DNA from: an uncultured Oscillospiraceae bacterium
GTDB lineage: Bacteria > Bacillota > Clostridia > Oscillospirales > Oscillospiraceae
Reading direction: 5' to 3'
NCBI GenBank assembly: GCA_900762005.1
Contig: CAAFEV010000274.1
Span: forward strand, 1-8,878
Length of the DNA stretch: 8,878 nt
In this document: one piece after another, positions 6,949-8,878 of the stretch
Numbering within the stretch: the first letter of the stretch is position 1
How the letters are laid out: every line of letters begins with the position of its first letter
The notes under the pieces: model-generated
The model's database searches: none
Told to the model about the DNA's origin: nothing
The model's input: the letters and a program-made list of their open reading frames with translations, nothing else
Made by a program: the position numbers and the translations under genes

Positions 6949-8205
6949 GTGGACGAAGCAACTCTGCGCTTTGAGGGCTTTGCCGATTCCGCCCTGCTCT
7001 CGGGCAAGGTGAGCATCGGCATTACCGAGGACGCGCTTGTCTGTGACGCGCTTTTTGCGGGGCAGGCAGTAGCCTATGCCGACATAGACCGCATTACCTT
7101 TACCGATTACACGCTCTGCCTGACGGCGGGGCGCGAGACGCTGCGCCTGTCCCGCCTGGGGCAGAGCGGACAGTGGCTTTTTGAAAAGCTGTCGGCTGCC
7201 TATCATGCCTGCGTTTTGAAGGCACTGCTGGTCGAGCAAGCACCTCTCTTCACGGCGAACGGACGCTGTGAGACGCTCGGCGGCGCGGTGGAGCTGCGCC
7301 TGTTTCCCGACAGTCTGTGCCTGCTGCCGCCCAACGGCGGGGCAAGACGCCTGCCGCTGTGCTTTTTCAACGATTTGCGGCAGGAGAACTATGCCCTCTG
7401 TCTGCGCCTGACAAGCGGCGAGCGGTATTGCATCAGCGGCATTGGCTATGACCTTGCGCCGCTTTGCGGCGCAATCGGACAGGCGTTGCGGACGCAGCGC
7501 AGTGCGACTGCCGCTTTTCTGACAAAATTAGTGCCGATGCTTTCCAAAAGCGAAGCGGCACAGTTTGCCGTGCGCTTTGCCGAGGGCATCGCCGTGCCGC
7601 TGTCCGCTCTGCCTGCGAGCCTTGCCGGCGCATTGGAGCAAAAAGCACAGAACAGCAAGATGGACTACCGCCGTCTGAAGCAGCTCGGCAATTCCGAAAC
7701 CATGGCAATCGGCATCTGCGCCCTGCCGGAGGAACTGGTTGACGAGCTGGCAGCCGCTTTGCTTGAACAGAAAAACGAAAACGCCGAAACGCCTGCGGAA
7801 GCCCTCGGCGAAAAAGAGCTTGACGCGCTGCGCTGGCGTGTGTTCGCGGTGCTTGCCGCGCCGGACGGTCAGAGTGTGATTGCGGAGTTTGCTTTCCCCG
7901 ATGAGGACGCGGCGACCTATGTTTTCCGCACCGGCGGCGATACGGCGGCGTTTTTGCCCGTGCTCAACCGTGCGTTAGAGGCAAACCACCTCGGCAGAGA
8001 GCTGTTCTCCTTGCCGGAGGAAGCTCTGCGAAGCCCGCAGAAGGCGAAGCAGCGGATGCTCCTGCAACGTACCCCCGCGCTGCAAACACTCCGCAGAGCA
8101 TTCGTCGGAAAGGCCATCCACCGCAGCGCGGAAAGCTGGGAAAGCAGTGTCCGCAAGCTGCTTGCGGCTGCTCCCGCGCCCTCGGTCCCGCCGCAGCGAC
8201 CGTAG
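6949..8205 (+). CDS. Protein of unknown function with PH-like tandem repeats
   Basis: A 418-residue protein with no recognised family name. Residues about 13-90 and 103-182 look like two copies of one beta-rich unit ending in a helix. In each, an aromatic residue and Asp-containing loop leads to a strand (DYTLCLTAG 53-61; NYALCLRLTSG 147-157), then a basic or polar strand, then a closing helix (FEKLSAAY 78-85; LCGAIGQAL 172-180). This is the pattern of bacterial PH/GRAM-like domains. A possible third unit lies at 296-345 (TYVFRTGGD, 323-331). No signal peptide or membrane segment is seen, and the Pro-rich tail ends in a repeat-derived sequence. The GTG start is 12 bp after the zinc-ribbon stop with only a weak RBS, so coupled translation is likely. 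It is probably part of the zinc-ribbon operon. The PH-like assignment is by eye only. Confidence 0.78.
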   Translation: MDEATLRFEGFADSALLSGKVSIGITEDALVCDALFAGQAVAYADIDRITFTDYTLCLTAGRETLRLSRLGQSGQWLFEKLSAAYHACVLKALLVEQAPLFTANGRCETLGGAVELRLFPDSLCLLPPNGGARRLPLCFFNDLRQENYALCLRLTSGERYCISGIGYDLAPLCGAIGQALRTQRSATAAFLTKLVPMLSKSEAAQFAVRFAEGIAVPLSALPASLAGALEQKAQNSKMDYRRLKQLGNSETMAIGICALPEELVDELAAALLEQKNENAETPAEALGEKELDALRWRVFAVLAAPDGQSVIAEFAFPDEDAATYVFRTGGDTAAFLPVLNRALEANHLGRELFSLPEEALRSPQKAKQRMLLQRTPALQTLRRAFVGKAIHRSAESWESSVRKLLAAAPAPSVPPQRP

Positions 8206-8254
8206 GGCAATGGCTCTGCTATTGCTGCCGCTCCCGTCCCGCACCGCATCTCAT
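8200..8254 (+). repeat. Degenerate intergenic palindromic repeat, copy A
   Basis: It begins with CCGTAGGG, whose TAG is the stop codon of the preceding gene. It contains a hairpin (GCAATGG 8207-8213, loop CTCTG, CTATTGC 8219-8225) and ends in CCGTCCCGCACC then CATCTCAT. The same start and end motifs recur in copy B 70 bp downstream, so the two look like diverged copies of one element. Confidence 0.45.
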
Positions 8255-8269
8255 TACAAACGCCCGCAC

Positions 8270-8333
8270 CCGTAGGGGGCGGATTTCAATATCAGCCCGT
8301 ATCCCGCCGCCGTCCCGCGCCCCACCATCTATC
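8270..8333 (+). repeat. Degenerate intergenic palindromic repeat, copy B
   Basis: It starts with CCGTAGGG like copy A. It carries a hairpin with one mismatch (GGGCGGAT 8277-8284, loop TTCAAT, ATCAGCCC 8291-8298) and ends in CCGTCCCGCGCC then CATCTAT. Palindromic repeats of the GTAGGGGCGGAT type are common between genes in clostridial genomes, and this looks like a worn member of such a family. Confidence 0.45.
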
Positions 8334-8341
8334 ACAAAACC

Positions 8342-8379
8342 AAGAAACGACAACTTCCGTTCGGAAATTGCCGTTTCTT
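8342..8379 (-). terminator. Long hairpin terminator, probably bidirectional
   Basis: Arms of 17 nt (8342-8358 and 8363-8379) enclose a GTTC loop. Two positions (8350/8371 and 8354/8367) are A-C mismatches in plus-strand RNA but G-U wobbles in minus-strand RNA, so the hairpin is more stable when read leftward. On the plus strand it runs into CTTTTC and could end the zinc-ribbon operon. On the minus strand it is followed by GGTTTTG and could end the small amber-interrupted gene at 8432-8596. Confidence 0.7.
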
Positions 8380-8431
8380 TTCATCTTGTGACGAAGCGCG
8401 AACTCGCTTTTTTTCCCGCAAGCGCAGGCGT

Positions 8432-8596
8432 TCACAGTGTACCTTCCGGCTGCTCGATATAAAGCACTTCTGTTTTCTGCTGCGCAGAGACGAGAAGCTA
8501 CCTTGCTTGACCGTAATTCTTTTCCTCTATCTTATTGATGGCGTCTGTGACCGCGTTGAAAAGAATATGATATAGTTTTTCGTAATTCTGCATCAT
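8432..8596 (-). pseudogene. Small gene interrupted by a single in-frame amber codon
   Basis: An AGGAGGAGG (8601-8609) sits 4 nt before ATG ATG on the minus strand. The first 32 codons read as a helical small protein with the core NYEKLYHILFNAVTDA (4-19), and are followed by TAG (8498-8500). Without any frame change the reading continues with LLVSAQQKTEVLYIEQ (34-49) to a TGA at 8432-8434, giving 54 codons plus stop. The core and the continuation resemble one small uncharacterised clostridial protein family as I recall it, often with an ARxLL-type junction. The simplest reading is therefore a CAG-to-TAG nonsense change at codon 33. Alternatives are readthrough of TAG, or a truly 32-residue product. 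The gene is divergent from the RHH gene. The missed start and stop are too short for usual ORF cut-offs. Confidence 0.65.
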
Positions 8597-8610
8597 AACA
8601 CCTCCTCCTA

Positions 8611-8689
8611 ATATTCTGCGACAAAAACAAAAAATACAACAGAAATATCTAATGTATTTTTCAAATATGTTTTAACATAAAATAAAAGC
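8611..8689. promoter_or_regulatory. AT-rich divergent intergenic region
   Basis: This short stretch separates the two divergent RBSs and is far more AT-rich than the rest of the window, so it should hold promoters for both genes. Only weak hexamers can be picked out by eye (for example TTGAAA on the minus strand at 8659-8664 and TAAAAT on the plus strand at 8678-8683), without good partners, so I do not assign start sites. Confidence 0.4.
8666..8679. promoter_or_regulatory. 14-bp palindrome, possible operator
   Basis: TATGTT-TT-AACATA is an inverted repeat with perfect 6-bp arms, placed 24 bp before the start codon of the RHH gene. RHH dimers bind short inverted or direct repeats in their own promoters, so autoregulation is a reasonable guess. 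In AT-rich DNA a chance palindrome is also possible. Confidence 0.3.
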
Positions 8690-8703
8690 AGGAGGGATGC
8701 CTC

Positions 8704-8878
8704 ATGCCATTTCAACCGAAACAAACGCGGCAGAAGAAGAAATCTGTCTACAAGACGCTTTACATTTCGCAGGAGCTGGTCGATGCGGTTGACAAGCTTG
8801 CCGCCGAGAGCGGGACAAGCTTCAACAATGTCATTGTCAGCATGGTGGAGTACTGCCTTGCAGAGCCGCAGAAGCAAC
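8704..8878 (+). CDS. Ribbon-helix-helix DNA-binding protein, 3' end outside the window
   Basis: The first 58 codons are visible and open at the window edge. A basic N-terminal arm (KQTRQKKK, 6-13) precedes a likely RHH domain. The strand is VYKTLYIS (15-22), helix 1 is QELVDAVDKLAAESG (23-37), and helix 2 is SFNNVIVSMVEYCL (39-52). This is the CopG/Arc-type arrangement, in which the beta-strands of a dimer enter the DNA major groove. Similar ~60-residue proteins occur in Clostridia, so the gene may end just outside the window. The RBS AGGAGGG (8690-8696) is 7 nt before ATG. It is divergent from the amber-interrupted small gene and may regulate the shared intergenic region. It could be a plasmid/ICE-type regulator or the antitoxin of a toxin gene beyond the window; no toxin is visible here. 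Confidence 0.78.
   Translation, partial: MPFQPKQTRQKKKSVYKTLYISQELVDAVDKLAAESGTSFNNVIVSMVEYCLAEPQKQ

Noticed and set aside
8393..8416. Second terminator-like hairpin (AAGCG/CGCTT with a T run)
   Set aside because: The stem is only 5 bp and the strong hairpin at 8342-8379 already precedes it, so support is too weak.
8608..8877. Minus-strand ORF opposite the RHH gene
   Set aside because: It is antisense to a convincing RHH domain with its own RBS and crosses the intergenic region.

Overview
The window looks like chromosomal DNA from a fairly GC-rich member of the Clostridia, most likely Oscillospirales/Ruminococcaceae-like. The clues are the ~550-residue glutamyl-tRNA synthetase variant typical of that group, strong AGGAGG-type ribosome binding sites, a DUF4358 lipoprotein next to MBOAT and DHHW genes, and small zinc-ribbon proteins. 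The assignment rests on recalled family resemblance, not on a search. No rRNA, tRNA, CRISPR array or transposase was seen.

Layout. (1) Positions 79-3245, minus strand: a three-gene operon read right to left. It encodes a DUF4358 lipoprotein, an MBOAT membrane O-acyltransferase and a DHHW/AlgJ-like SGNH-hydrolase-like protein, and it ends in a clear rho-independent terminator. Together these look like an extracytoplasmic O-acylation unit acting on an unidentified surface glycan. (2) Positions 3246-3512: a divergent intergenic region with a near-ideal sigma-A promoter (TTGACA, 17 bp, TATAAT) for the rightward genes. This promoter fixes the gltX start at 3513. (3) Positions 3513-8205, plus strand: gltX, then a CatA-like acetyltransferase whose GTG start overlaps the gltX stop, then two cysteine-rich zinc-ribbon proteins (16 and 20 Cys) and a 418-residue protein of unknown function built from apparent PH-like repeats. 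All are tightly spaced and may be one transcription unit. (4) Positions 8206-8431: non-coding, with two degenerate copies of a palindromic intergenic repeat and a long hairpin terminator. (5) Positions 8432-8878: a divergent pair. On the minus strand is a small ORF with an excellent RBS, interrupted in frame by an amber codon after residue 32 and otherwise open to residue 54. On the plus strand is the start of a ribbon-helix-helix (RHH) DNA-binding protein cut off by the window edge. Between them is an AT-rich region with a 14-bp palindrome.

The best candidates for something undescribed are the zinc-ribbon/zinc-ribbon/PH-like cassette (5827-8205) and the divergent small-ORF/RHH pair with its single in-frame TAG (8432-8878). 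The acylation operon is a recognisable type whose substrate cannot be read from the sequence.
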